From Sipunculus nudus (Eukaryota > Annelida > Sipuncula > Golfingiida > Sipunculidae), in assembly GCA_026874595.1 (NCBI GenBank), contig CM049315.1, positions 62,865,389-62,929,388 on the forward strand: a stretch of DNA of 64,000 bases, in the 5' to 3' direction. The number at the start of each line of letters is the position of its first letter. The stretch's first letter is position 1. The position numbers were made by a program, and so were the translations under genes. This document shows, piece by piece, positions 23,101 through 35,825 of this stretch. The notes beneath the pieces were generated by a model. It had not been told where the DNA came from. It was given only the letters and a program-made list of their open reading frames with translations, and searched no databases.

Positions 23101-26100
23101 GTAATACAAAATCGTGTGTTGTGCAAAGATGACCGATTTAAACTGCTTAAGAAGCGTTTTAGAAGCTTCATCAGGCCATTAAAAACCAGTTAGAAACGTC
23201 TTTTACGCCGAAATCAGCTAGTTATTTTCGTAATACAAGATCGTGATTTGTGCAGAAACGGCTGATTTAAACTGCGATAGAAGCGTTTTAATAGCTTCAT
23301 TAGGCCATTTAGAAATTGGTAAAAACGTCGCTCTTGCTGAAATCAGATCGGTTTTTGCGTAATACAAGATCGTGTTTTGTGCAAAGATGACCGATTTAAA
23401 CTGCGAAAGAAGCGTTTTAGAAGCTTCATCAGGCCATTTAGAACCAGTTAGCAACGTCGTTTTTGCTGAAATCAGCTCGGGTTTTTTTTTGCGTAATACA
23501 AAATCGTCTGTTGTGCAAAGATGACCGATTTAAACTGCTAAAGAAGCGTTTTAGAAGATTCATCAGGCAATTAAGAAGTTAGAAACGTCGTTTTTGCTAA
23601 AACCAGCTCGATTTCTTAGTGTAACATAAGATCGTGTTTGTGCAAAGATGACCGATTTAAACTGCAAAAGAAGAGTTTAAGAAGGTTCAATAGGCCACTT
23701 AAAACCAGTTACAAAGATCTTTTTTGCCGAAATCGACTCGGTTTTTGTGTTATAATAGATCATGATCCGTGCAAAAATGACCAGTTTAAACTGCGAAAGA
23801 AGCGTTTCAGAAACTTCATTAGGCGACTTAAAACCCGTTATAATCGTCGTTTTCGTCGCAATCAGCTCGATTTTCGCGTACTACAAGATCGTGTGTTGTG
23901 CAAAAATGGCCGTTTAAATTGCAAATGAAGCATTTTAATAGCTTCATCAGGCCATTTAAAACAAGTTACAAACGTCGTTTTTCCCGAAATCAGCTCGGTT
24001 TTCGCTTTAAACAAGATCGTGTCTTGTGCAATGATCACCGATTTAAACTGTGAAAGAAGCGTTTTAGAAGCTTCATCAGGCCATTAAGAACCAGTTAGAA
24101 ACGTCGTTTTTGCTGAAATCAGCTCCATTTTTTTGCGTAATGCAAGATCGTGTTTGTGCAAATATTGCAGATTTAAATTGCAAAAGAATCAATTCAGGAG
24201 CTTTATTAGGCCATTTAGAACCAGATACCAACGTCTTTTACGCCGAAATCAGCTCGGTTTCTGCGTAATACAAGATCGTGTTGTGCAAAATAGAAGATTA
24301 ATATTGCAAAAGAAGCAATTCAGAAGCTCCATTAGGCCATTAAGAACCGGGTACAAACATCGATCTCGCCGAAATCAGCTGGGTTTTTGCCTAATTCATG
24401 ATCGTGTGTTGTGCAAAAATTGCAGATTAAAATTGCAAAAGAAGCAATTCAGAAGCTTCATTAGGCCGTTTAGAACCAGATACAAACATCTTTTACGCCG
24501 AAATCAGCTCGGTTTTTGCGTAAGACAAGATCGTGTTTTGTGCAAAGATGACCGATTTAAACTACAAAAGAAGCGTTTAAGAAGCTTTATCAGGCCATTA
24601 AGAATCAGTTAGGAACGTCGTTTTTGCTGAAATCAGCTAGTTATTTTCGTAATACAAGATCGTTATTTGTGCAGAAACGGCTGATTTAAACTGCGATAGA
24701 AGCGTTTTAATAGCTTCATTGGGCCAATTGGAAATTGGTAAAAACGTCGCTCTTGCTGAAATCAGATCGGTTTTCGCGTAATACAACATCGTGTTGTGCA
24801 AAATAGAAGATTAAAATTGCCAAAGAAGCAATTCAGAAGCTCCATTAGGCCATTTAGAACCGGGTACAAACATCGATCTCGCCGAAATCAGCTAGGTTTT
24901 AATCTAATTCAGGAACGTGTGTTGTGCAAAAATTACAGATTTCAATTGCAAAAGAAGCAATTCAGAAGCTTCATTAGGCCGTTTTGAATCAGATACAAAC
25001 GTCTTTTACGACGAAATCAGCTCCGTTTTTTCGTAATACAAGATCGTGATTTGTGCAGAAACGGCTTATATAAACTGCGATAGAAGCGTTTAAATAGCTT
25101 CATTAGGCCATTTAGAAATTGTTAAAAACGTCGCTTTTGCTGAAATCAGATCGGTTTTCGCGTAGTACAAGATCGTGTTGTGCAAAATAGAGGATTAAAA
25201 TTGCAAAAGAAGCAATTCAGAAGCTCCATTAGGCCATTTAGAACCGAGTACAAACATCGATCTCGCCAAAATCAGCTAGGTTATTGGCTAATTCAGGAAC
25301 GTGTGTTGTGCAAAAATTACAGATTTCAATTGCAAAAGAAGCAATTCAAAAGCTTCATTAGGCCGTTTAGAATCAGATACAAACGTCTTTTACGACGAAA
25401 TCAGCTCGGTTATTTCGTAATACAAGATCGTGATTTGTGCAGAAACGGCTAATATAAACTGCGATAGAAGCATTTAAATAGCTTCATTAGGCCATTTAGA
25501 AATTGTTAAAAACGTCGCTTTTGCTGAAATCAGATCGGTTTTCGCGTAGTACAAGATCGTGTCGTGCAAAATAGAAGATTAAAATTGCAAAAGAAGCAAT
25601 TCAGAAGCTCCTTAGGCCATTTAGAACCGGGTACAAACATCGATCTCGCCGAAATCAGCTAGGTTTTTGCCTAATTCATGATCGTGTGTTGTGCAAAAAT
25701 TGCAGATTCAAATTGCAAAAGAAGCAATTCAGAAGCTTCATTAGGCCGTTTAGAACCAGATACAAACATCTTTTACGCCGAAATCAGCTCGGTTTTTGCG
25801 TAATACAAAATCGTGTTTTGTGCAAAGATGACCGATTTAAACTGCAAAAGAAGCGTTTAAGAAGCTTTATCAGGCCATTAAGAATCAGTTAGGAACGTCG
25901 TTTTTGCTGAAATCAGCTCGGTTTTTGCGTAATACAAAATCGTGTTTTGTGCAAAATGGCCGATTTAAACTGCGAAAGAAGCGTTTTAGAAGCTTCATTT
26001 GTCCATTTGCAACCAGTTACAAAAGTTGTTTTTTGCCGAAATCAACGCGATTTTCGCGTTATACAAGATCGTACGTTGTGAATAAATGGCCGATTTGAAC

Positions 26101-26583
26101 TGCGAAAGAAGCGTTTATTAGCTTCATCAGGCCATTTAGAACAAGTTACGAACGTCGTTTTTGCCGAAATCAGCTCGGTTTTCGCTTTAAACAAGATCGT
26201 GTCTTGTGCAATGATCACCGATTTAAACTGTGAAAGAAGCGTTTTAGAAGCTTTATCAGGCCATTAAGAACCAGTTAGAAACGTCGTTTTTGCTGAAATC
26301 AGCTCGATTTTTTTGCGTAATGCAAGATCGTGTTTGTGCAAATATTGAAGATTTAAATTGCAAAAGAATCAATTCAGGTGCTTTATTAGGCCATTTAGAA
26401 CCAGATACCAACGTCTTTTTCGCCGAAATCAGCTCGATTTTTTGCGTAATACAAAATCGTGTGTTGAGCAAAGATGACCGATTTAAACTGCTTAAGAAGC
26501 GTTTTAGAAGCTTCATCAGGCCATTAAGAACCAGTTAGAAACGTCTTTTACGCCGAAATCAGCTCGTTTTTTTCGTAATACAA

Positions 26584-26714
26584 GATCCTGATTTGTGCAG
26601 AAACGGCTGATTTAAACTGCGATAGAAGCGTTTTAATAGCTTCATTAGGCCATTTAGAAATTGGTAAAAACTTCGCTCTTGCTAAAATCAGCTCGATTTT
26701 TTAGTGTAATATAA
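26584..26714 (+). repeat. m8/m20 hybrid, second copy
   Basis: Same rare GATCCTG start and same switch point as 16032-16162. It supports direct copying of the 14.6-16.7 kb block into the end of unit 2. Confidence 0.85.
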
Positions 26715-27617
26715 GATCGTGTTTGTGCAAAGATGACCGATTTAAACTGTAAAAGAAGAGTTTAAGAAGGTTCAATAGGCCACTCAAAACCAGTTACAAA
26801 GATCTTTTTTGCCGAAATCGACTCGGTTTTTGCGTTATAATAGATCATGATCCGTGCAAAAATGGCCAGTTTAAACTGCGAAAGAAGCGTTCAGAAACTG
26901 CATTAGGCGACTTAAAACCCGTTACAATCGTCGTTTTCGTCGCAATCAGCTCGGTTTTCGCGTACTACAAGATCGTGTGTTGTGCAAAAATGGCCGTTTA
27001 AATTGCAAATGAAGCATTTTAATAGCTTCATCAGGCCATTTAAAACAAGTTACAAACGTCGTTTTTGCCGAAATCAGCTCGGTTTTCGCTTTAAACAAGA
27101 TCTTGTCTTGTGCAATGATCACCGATTTAAACTGTGAAAGAAGCGTTTTAGAAGCTTCATCAGGCCATTAAGAACCAGATAGAAACGTCGTTTTTGCTGA
27201 AATCAGCTCGATTTTTTTTTGCGTAATGCAAGATCGTGTTTGTGCAAATATTGCAGATTTAAATTGCAAAAGAATCAATTCAGGAGCTTTATTAGGCCAT
27301 TTAAAACCAGATACCAACGTCTTTTCCGCCGAAATCAGCTCGGTTTTTGCGTAATACAAGACCGTGTTTTGTGCAAAGATGACCGATTTAAACTGCCAAG
27401 GAAGCCTTTTAGAAGCTTCATCAGGCCATCAAAAAACAGTTAGTAACGTCGTTTTTGCTGAAATCAGCTCGATTTTTTGCGTAATACAAAATCGTGTGTT
27501 GTGCAAAGATGACCGATTTAAACTGCTAAAGAAGCGTTTTAAAAGCTTCATCAGGCCATTAAGAACCAGTTAGAAACGTCTTTTACGCCGAAATCAGCTC
27601 TTTTTTTCGTAATACAT

Positions 27618-27746
27618 GATCGTGATTTGTGCAGAAACGGCTGATTTAAACTGCGATAGAAGCGTTTTAATAGCTCCATTAGGCCATTTAGAAATTGATA
27701 AAAACATCCATCTCGCCGAAATCAGCTAGGTTTTTGGCTAATTCAG
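27618..27746 (+). repeat. m8/m9 hybrid marking unit 3
   Basis: Copy of the unit 2 hybrid at offset 10551, with the same TTGATAAAAAC and downstream GATATCAATTGC. Confidence 0.85.
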
Positions 27747-30700
27747 GAACGTGTGTTGTGCAAAAATTACAGATATCAATTGCAAAAGAAGCAATTCAGA
27801 AGCTTCATTAGGCCGTTTAGAATCAGATACAAACGTCTTTTACGACGAAATCAGCTCGGTTTTTTCCTAATACAAGATCGTGATTTGTGCAGAAACGGCT
27901 AATATAAACTGCGATAGAAGCGTTTAAATAGCTTCATTAGGCCATTTAGAAATTGTTAAAAACGTCGCTCTTGCTGAAATCAGATCGGTTTTCGCGTAGT
28001 ACAAGATCGTGTCTTGTGCAATGATCACCGATTTAAACTGCGAAAGAAGCCTTTTAGAAGCTTCATCAGGCCATTAAGAACCAGTTAGAAACGTCGTTTT
28101 TGCTGAAATCAGCTCGATTTTTTTGCGTAATGCAAGATCGTGTTTGTGCAAATATTGCAGATTTAAATTGTAAAAGAATCAATTCAGGAGCTTTATTAGA
28201 CCATTTAGATCCAGATACCAACGTCTTTTTCGCCGAAATCAGCTCGTTTTTGCGTAATACAAGACCGTGTTTTGTGCAAAGATGACCGATTTAAACTGCA
28301 AAAGAAGAGTTTAAGAAGCTTCAATAGGCCACTTAAAACCAGTTACAAAGATCTTTTTTGTCGAAATCGACTCGGTTTTTGCGTTATAATAGATCATGAT
28401 CCGTGCAAAAATGGCCAGTTTAAAATGCGAAAGAAGCGTTTCAGAAATTTCATTAGGCGACTTAAAACCCGTTACAATCGTCGTTTTCGTCGCAATCAGC
28501 TCGGTTTTCGCGTACTACAAGATCGTGTGTTGTGCAAAAATGGCCGTTTTAATTGCAAATGAAGCGTTTTAATAGCTTCATCAGGCCATTTAAAACAAGT
28601 TACAAACGTCGTTTTTGCCGAAATCAGCTCGGTTTTCGCTTTATACAAGATCGTGTCTTGTGCAATGATCACCGATTTAAACTGTGAAAGAAGCGTTTTA
28701 GAAGCTTCATCAGGCCATTAAAAACCAGTTAGAAACGTCTTTTACGCCGAAATCAGCTCGTTTTTTTCGTAATACAAGATCGTGATTTTTGCAGAAACGG
28801 CTGATTTAAACTGCGATAGAAGCGTTTTAATAGCTTTATTAGGCCATTTAGAAATTGGTTAAAACGTCGCTCTTGCTGAAATCAGATCGGTTTTCGCGTA
28901 ATATAAGATCGTGTTGTGCAAAATAGAAGATTAAAATTGCAAAAGAAGCAATTCAGAAGCTCCATTAGGCCATTTAGAACCGGGTACAAACATCGGTCTC
29001 GCCGAAATCAGCTAGGTTTTTGGCTAATTCAGGAACGTGTCTTGTGCAAAAATTACAGATTTAAATTGCAAAAGAAGCAATTCAGAAGCTCCATTAGGCC
29101 ATTTAGAAGCGGGTACAAACATCGATCTCGCCGAAATCAGCTAGGTTTTTGCCTAATTCATGATCGTGTGTTGTGCAAAAATTGCAGATTTAAATTGCAA
29201 AAGAAGCAATTCAGAAGCTTCATTAGGCCGTTTAGAACCAGATACAAACATCTTTTACGCCGAAATCAGCTCGGTTTTTGCGTAATACAAAATCGTGTGT
29301 TGTGCAAAGATGACCGATTTAAACTGGGAAAGAAGCGATTCAATAGCTTCATTAGTCGACTTAAAACCCGTTACAACCGTCGTTTTCGCTTAAATAAGCT
29401 CGGTTTTTGCGTAGTACAAGATCGTGTGTTGGGCAAATATCACCGATTTAAACTGCGAGAGAAGAGATTCAATAGCTTCATAAGGCGACTTATAACCCGT
29501 TACAACCGTCGTTTTCGCCGAAATAAGCTCGGTTTTTGCGTAGTACAAGATCGTGTGTTGGGCAAATATCACCGATTAAAACTGCTAAATAAGCATTTTA
29601 GAAACTTCATCAGGCCATTAAGAACCAGTTAGAAACGTCGTTTTTGCTGAAATCAGCTCGATTTTTTAGCGTAATATAAGATCGTGTTTGTGCAAAAATG
29701 ACCGATTTAAACTGCAAAAGAAGAGTTTAAGAAGCTTCAATAGGCCACTTCAAACCAGTTACAAAGATCTTTTTTGCCGAAATCGACTCGGATTTTGCGT
29801 TATAATAGATCATGATTTGTGCAGAAATGGCCAGTTTAAACTGCGAAAGAAGCGTTTCAGAAACTTCATTAGGCGACTTAAAACCCGTTACAAAAGTCGT
29901 TTTCGCCGCAGTCAGCTCGGTTTTCGCGTACTACAAGATCGTGTGTTGTGCAAAAATGGCCGTTTAAATTGCAAATGAAGCGTTTTAATAGCTTCATCAG
30001 GCCATTTAAAACAAGTTACAAACGTCGTTTTTGCCGAAATCAGCAAGGTTTTCGCTTAATACAAGATCGCAGATTTAAATTCCAAAAGAATCAATTCAGG
30101 AGCTTTATTAGGCCATTTAGAACCAGATACCAACGTCTTTTTCGCCGAAATCAGATCGGCTTTTGCGTAATACAACATCGTGTTTTGTGCAAAGATGACC
30201 GATTTCGACTGCCAAGGAAGCCTTTTAGAAGATTCATCAGGCCATTAAGTACCAGTTAGCAACGTCGTTTTTGCTGAAATCAGCTCGATTTTTTGCGTAA
30301 TACAAAATCGTATGTTGTGCAAAGATGACCGATTTAAACTGCTAAAGAAGCGTTTTAGAAGCTTCATCAGGCCATTAAGAACCAGTTAGAAACGTCTTTT
30401 ATGCCGAAATCAGCTAGTTTTTTTCGTAATACAAGATCGTGATTTGTGCAGAAACGGCTCATTTAAACTGCGTTAGAAGCGTTTTAATAGCTTCATTAGG
30501 CCATTTAGAAATTGGTAAAAACGTCGCTCTTGCTGAAATCAGATCGGTTTTCGCGTAATACAACATCGTGTTGTGCAAAATAGAAGATTAAAATTGCAAA
30601 AGAAGCAATTCAGAAGCTCCATTAGGCCATTTAGAACCGGTTACAAACATCGATCTCGCCAAAATCAGCTAGGTTTTTGGCTAATTCAGGAACGTGTGTT

Positions 30701-31977
30701 GTGCAAAAATTACAGATTTCAATTGCAAAAGAAGCAATTCAAAAGCTTCATTAGGCCGTTTAGAATCAGATACAAACGTCTTTTACGACGAAATCAGCTC
30801 GGTTTTTTCGTAATACAAGATCGTGATTTGTGCAGAAACGGCTAATATAAACTGCGATAGAAGCATTTAAATAGCTTCATTAGGCCATTTAGAATTGTTA
30901 AAAACGTCGCTTTTGCTGAAATCAGATCGGTTTTCGCGTAGTACAAGATCGTGTTGTCCAAAATAGAAGATTAAAATTGGAAAAGAAGCAATTCAGAAGC
31001 TCCATTAGGCCATTTAGAACCGGGTACAAACATCGATCTCGCCGAAATCAGCTAGGTTTTTGCCTAATTCACGATCGTGTGTTGTGCAAAAATTGCAGAA
31101 TCAAATTGCAAAAGAAGCAATTCAGAAGCTTCATTAGGCCGTTTAGAACCAGATACAAACATCTTTTACGCCGAAATCAGCTCGGTTTTTGCGTAATACA
31201 AAATCGTGTTTTGTGCAAAGATGACCGATTTAAACTGCAAAAGAAGCGTTTAAGAAGCTTTATCAGGCCATTAAGAATCAGTTAGGAACGTCGTTTTTGC
31301 TGAAATCAGCTCGGTTTTTGCGTAATACAAAATCGTGTTTTGTGCAAAATGGCCGATTTAAACTGCGAAAGAAGCGTTTTAGAAGCTTCATTTGTCCATT
31401 TACAACCAGTTACAAAAGTTGTTTTTTGCCGAAATCAGCGCGATTTTCGCGTTATACAAGATCGTACGTTGTGAATAAATGGCCGATTTGAACTGCGAAA
31501 GAAGCGTTTTAATAGCTTCATCAGGCCATTTAGAACAAGTTACGAACGTCGTTTTTCCCGAAATCAGCTCGGTGTTCGCTTTATACAAGATCGTGTCTTG
31601 TGCAATGATCACCGATTTAAACTGCGAAAGAAGCCTTTTAGAAGCTTTATCAGGCCATTAAGAACCAGTTAGAAACGTCGTTTTTGCTGAAATCAGCTCG
31701 ATTTTTTTGCGTAATGCAAGATCGTGTTTGTGCAAATATTGAAGATTTAAATTGCAAAAGAATCAATTCAGGTGCTTTATTAGGCCATTTAGAACCAGAT
31801 ACCAACGTCTTTTTCGCCGAAATCAGCTCGATTTTTTGCGTAATACAAAATCGTGTGTTGTGCAAAGTTGACAGATTTAAACTGCTTAAGAAGCGTTTTA
31901 GAAGCTTCATCAGGCCATTAAGAACCAGTTAGAAACGTCTTTTACGCCGAAATCAGCTCGTTTTTTTCGTAATACAA

Positions 31978-32106
31978 GATCGTGATTTGTGCAGAAACGG
32001 CTGATTTAAACTGCGATAGAAGCGTTTTAATAGCTTCATTAGGCCATTTAGAAATTGGTAAAAACGTCGCTCTTGCTGAAATCAGATCGGTTTTCGCGTA
32101 GTACAA
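31978..32106 (+). repeat. m8/m11 in-register hybrid in unit 3
   Basis: The body is m8 (AGAAATTGGTAAAAACG and CGCTCTTGCTG) but the tail is CGCGTAGTACAAG, the m11 tail. In unit 4 the matching m8 (44641-44769) has its own tail, GCGTAATACAAC, and is followed by m9 m10 m11 (44770-45153). The hybrid is therefore what remains after an exchange between m8 and m11 that removed 384 bp. Confidence 0.88.
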
Positions 32107-35052
32107 GATCGTGTTGTGCAAAATAGAAGATTAAAATTGCAAAAGAAGCAATTCAGAAGCTCCATTAGGCCATTTAGAACCGGGTACAAACATCGATCTC
32201 GCCGAAATCAGCTAGGTTTTTGCCTAATTCATGATCGTGTGTTGTGAAAAAATTGCAGATTTAAATTGCAAAAGAAGCAATTCAGAAGCTCCATTAGGCC
32301 ATTTAGAACCGGGTACAAACATCGATCTCGCCTAAATCAGCTAGGTTTTTGCCTAATTCATGATCGTGTGTTGTGCAAAAATTGCAGATTTAAATTGCAA
32401 AAGAAGCAATTCAGAAGCTTCATTAGGCCGTTTAGAACCAGATACAAACATCTTTTACGCCGAAATCAGCTCGGTTTTTGCGTAATACAAAATCGTGTGT
32501 TGTGCAAAGATGACCGATTTAAACTGGGAAAGAAGCGATTCAATAGCTTCATTAGTCGACTTAAAACCCGTTACAACCGTCGTTTTCGCTTAAATAAGCT
32601 CGGTTTTTGCGTAGTACAAGATCGTGTGTTGGGCAAATATCACCGATTAAAACTGCTAAATAAGCATTTTAGAAACTTCATCAGGCCATTAAGAACCAGT
32701 TAGAAACGTCGTTTTTGCTGAAATCAGCTCGATTTTTCAGCGTAATATAAGATCGTGTTTGTGCAAAAATGACCGATTTAAACTGCAAAAGAAGAGTTTA
32801 AAAAGCTTCAATAGGCCACTTCAAACCAGTTACAAAGATCTTTTTTGCCAAAATCGACTCGGATTTTGCGTTATAATAGATCATGATCCGTGCAAAAATG
32901 GCCAGTTTAAACTGCGAAAGAAGCGTTTCAGAAACTTCATTAGGCGACTTAAAACCCGTTACAAAAGTCGTTTTCGCCGCAGTCAGCTCGGTTTTCGCGT
33001 ACTACAAGATCGTGTGTTGTGCAAAAATGGCCGTTTAAATTGCAAATGAAGCGTTTTAATAGCTTCATCAGGCCATTTAAAACAAGTTACAAACGTCGTT
33101 TTTGCCGAAATCAGCAAGGTTTTCGCTTAATACAAGATCGCAGGTTTAAATTCCAAAAGAATCAATTCAGGAGCTTTATTAGGCCATTTAGAACCAGATA
33201 CCAACGTCTTTTTCGCCGAAATCAGATCGGTTTTTGCGTAATACAAGACCGTGTTTTGTGCAAAGATGACCGATTTCAACTGCCAAGGAAGCCTTTTAGA
33301 AGCTTCATCGGGCCATTAAGAACCAGTTAGCAACGTCGTTTTTGCTGAAATCAGCTCGATTTTTTGCGTAATACAAAATCGTGTGTTGTGCAAAGATGAC
33401 CGATTTAAGCTGCTAAAGAAGCGTTTTAGAAGCTTCATCAGGCCATTAAGAACCAGTTAGAAACGTCTTTTATGCCGAAATCAGCTCGTTTTTTTCGTAA
33501 TACAAGATCGTGATTTGTGCAGAGACGGCTGATTTAAACTGCGATAGAAGCGTTTTAATAGCTTCATTAAGCCATTTAGAAATTGGTAAAAACGTCGCTC
33601 TTGCTGAAATCAGATCGGTTTTCGCGTAATACAAGATCGTGTTGTGCAAAATAGAAGATTAAAATTGCAAAAGAAGCAATTCAGAAGCTCAATTAGGCCA
33701 TTTAGAACCGGGTACAAACATCGATCTCGCCGAAATCAGCTAGGTTTTTGGCTAATTCAGGAACGTGTGTGGTGCAAAAATTACAGATTTCAATTGCAAA
33801 AGAAGCAATTCAAAATCTTCATTAGGCCGTTTAGAATCAGATACAAACGTCTTTTACGACGAAATCAGCTCGGTTTTTTCGTAATACAAGGTCGTGATTT
33901 GTGCAGAAACGGCTAATATAAACTGCGATAGAAGCATTTAAATAGCTTCATTAAGCCATTAAGAATTTGGTAAAAACGTCGCTTTTGCTGAAATCAGATC
34001 GGTTTTCGCGTAGTACAAGATCGTGTTGTGCAAAATAGAAGATTAAAATTGCAAAAGAAGCAATTCAGAAGCTCCATTAGGCCATTTAGAACCGGGTACA
34101 AACATCGATCTCGCCCAAATCAGCTAGGTTTTTGCCTAATTCATGATCGTGTGTTGTGCAAAAATTGCAGATTTAAATTGCAAAAGAAGCAATTCAGAAG
34201 CTTCATTAGGCCGTTTAGAACCAGATACAAACATCTTTTACGCCGAAATCAGCTCGGTTTTTGCGTCATACAAAATCGTGTTTTGTGCAAAGATGACCGA
34301 TTTAAACTGCAAAAGAAGCGTTTAAGAGGCTTTATCAGGCCATTAAGAATCAGTTAGAAACGTCGTTTTTGCTGAAATCAGCTCGATTTTTTGCGTAATA
34401 TAAGATCGTGTGTTGTGCAAAGATGATCGATTTAAACTGCAAAAGAAGCGTTTGAGAAACTTCATTAGGCCATTTAGAACCAGTTACAAATGTCGTTTTT
34501 TGGCCGAAATCAGCTCGGTTTTTGCGTAATATAGGATTCTGTTTTGTGCAAAATGGCCGATTCAAACTGCGAAAGAAGCGTTTTAGAAGCTTCATTTGTC
34601 CATTTACAACCAGTTACAAAAGTCGTTTTTGCCGAAATCAGCGCGATTTTCGCGTTATACAAGATCGTACGTTGTGAATAAATGGCCTATTTGAACTGCG
34701 AAAGAAGCGTTTTAGTAGCTTCATCAGGCCATTTAGAACAATTTACGAACGTCGTTTTTCCCGAAATCAGCTCGGTGTTCGCTTTATACAAGATCGTGTC
34801 TTGTGCAATGATCACCGATTTAAACTGCGAAAGAAGCGTTTTAGAAGCTTCATCAGGCCATTTAGAACCAGTTAGCAACGTCGTTTTTGCTGAAATCAGC
34901 TCGGTTTTTTTTTGCGTAATACAAAATCGTCTGTTGTGCAAAGATGACCGATTTAAACTGCTAAAGAAGCGTTTTAGAAGATTCATCAGGCAATTAAGAA
35001 GTTATAAACGTCGTTTTTGCTAAAATCAGCTCGATTTTTTAGTGTAATATAA

Positions 35053-35179
35053 GATCGTGTTTGTGCAAAGATGACCGATTTAAACTGCAAAAGAAGAGTT
35101 TAAGAAGGTTCAATAGGCCACTTAAACCAGTTACAAAGATCTTTTTTGCCGAAATCGACTCGGTTTTTGCGTTATAATA
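35053..35179 (+). repeat. Monomer type m1 exemplar
   Basis: 127 bp. Diagnostic bases: AAGAAGAGTTTAAGAAG, TTCAATAGGCCACTT, ACAAAGATCTTTTTT, CGAAATCGACTCGG and the tail GTTATAATA. It is almost always followed by m2. Two tail forms exist: TTGCGTTATAAT in most copies, and TTCCGTTATAAT at 1-2.8 kb and 58.6-63.8 kb. This copy lacks one A in ACTTAAACCAG, as do 21.3 kb and 48.1 kb. Confidence 0.85.
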
Positions 35180-35308
35180 GATCATGATCCGTGCAAAAAT
35201 GGCCAGTTTAAACTGCGAAAGAAGCGTTTCAGAAACTTCATTAGGCGACTTAAAACCTGTTACAATGGTCGTTTTCGTCGCAATCAGCTCGGTTTTCGCG
35301 TACTACAA
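35180..35308 (+). repeat. Monomer type m2 exemplar, with a 10 bp palindrome at its start
   Basis: 129 bp. It begins with the perfect palindrome GATCATGATC (35180-35189). It carries AAAAATGGCCAGTTTAAA, ATTAGGCGACTTAAAACC, CGTTTTCGTCGCAATCAGC and the tail CGCGTACTACAA. It lies between m1 and m3 nearly everywhere. At 13.87, 19.13, 29.81 and 42.47 kb the palindrome is broken (GATCATGATTTG). Confidence 0.85.
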
Positions 35309-35436
35309 GATCGTGTGTTGTGCAAAAATGGCCGTTTAAATTGCAAATGAAGCATTTTAATAGCTTCATCAGGCCATTTAAAACAAGTTACAAACGTCGT
35401 TTTTGCCGAAATCAGCTCGGTTTTCGCTTTAAACAA
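35309..35436 (+). repeat. Monomer type m3 exemplar
   Basis: 128 bp. Diagnostic: AAAAATGGCCGTTT, AATTGCAAATGAAGC, ATTTAAAACAAGTTAC and a tail CGCTTTAAACAA or CGCTTTATACAA. It follows m2 and precedes m4 (or m17). The two tail forms are each shared within larger blocks and help date the duplications. Confidence 0.83.
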
Positions 35437-35567
35437 GATCGTGTCTTGTGCAATGATCACCGATTTAAACTGTGAAAGAAGCGTTTTAGAAGCTTCATCA
35501 GGCCATTAAGAACCAGTTAGAAACGTCGTTTTTGCTGAAATCAGCTCGATTTTTTTGCGTAATGCAA
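35437..35567 (+). repeat. Monomer type m4 exemplar
   Basis: 131 bp. Diagnostic: TCTTGTGCAATGATCACC, AACTGTGAAAGAAGCG and the tail TTGCGTAATGCAA before m5. It is closely related to m17, from which it differs by TGTGAAAG for TGCGAAAG and GCGTTTT for GCCTTTT. A variant followed by m8 reads TTTTACGCCGATATCAGC (about 460, 3160, 59065, 60480 and 63055). Confidence 0.82.
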
Positions 35568-35695
35568 GATCGTGTTTGTGCAAATATTGCAGATTTAAAT
35601 TGCAAAAGAATCAATTCAGGAGCTTTATTAGGCCATTTAGAACCAGATACCAACGTCTTTTTCGCCGAAATCAGCTCGGTTTTTGCGTAATACAA
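35568..35695 (+). repeat. Monomer type m5 exemplar
   Basis: 128 bp. Diagnostic: GTGCAAATATTGCAG, AAAGAATCAATTCAGGAGC, TTTATTAGGCC and GATACCAACG. It follows m4 or m17 through their TGCGTAATGCAAG tail and precedes m6, m18 or m9. It opens each of units 1-4. Confidence 0.85.
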
Positions 35696-35825
35696 GACCG
35701 TGTTTTGTGCAAAGATGACCGATTTCAACTGCCAAGGAAGCCTTTTAGAAGCTTCATCAGGCCATTAAGAACCAGTTAGCAACGTCGTTTTTGCTGAAAT
35801 CAGCTCGATTTTTTGCGTAATACAA
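35696..35825 (+). repeat. Monomer type m6 exemplar
   Basis: 130 bp. It starts GACCGTG instead of GATCGTG, which removes the MboI site. It carries GATTTCAACTGCCAAGGAAG (or TTTAAACTGCCAAGG in the opening m6 of each unit) and GTTAGCAACG. It sits between m5 and m7 or m8. Confidence 0.82.

Larger units (their letters stand above)
16681..27231. repeat. HOR unit 2: 10551 bp, 82 monomers
   Basis: It opens with the unit 1 order as far as the m22 region but lacks m23 (m22 at about 18746 is followed directly by m24). It then continues m1 m2 m3 m5-short m6 m7 m8 m9 m10 m11 m9 m12 m13 m14 m15 m16 m17/19 m20 m1 m2 m3 m6 m7 m8 m9 m10/12 m13 m14 m15 m16 m17 m5 m18 m8 m19 m20 m1 m2 m3 m4 m5 m9 m12 m13 m8 m9 m10 m11. 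It closes with m9 m10 m11 m9 m12 m13 m15 m16 m4 m5 m18 m8/20 m1 m2 m3 m4. The closing 2.05 kb (from about 25175) is a near-exact copy of 14623-16680 at offset 10552, including the rare m9 variant AAAATAGAGGATT. Confidence 0.85.

Noticed and set aside
28916-29632. Open frame of 238 codons, repeated at 41579-42295 and 12971-13687, as a possible conserved gene
   Set aside because: Identity between copies is explained by block duplication of the satellite. The frame depends on alternative start codons, and at 18365 it simply loses 43 codons together with monomer m23.
35140-35200. TATAAT in the m1 tail (GTTATAATAG) as a bacterial -10 promoter box
   Set aside because: It recurs in nearly every m1, has no consistent -35 element or downstream gene, and the context is a eukaryotic satellite.
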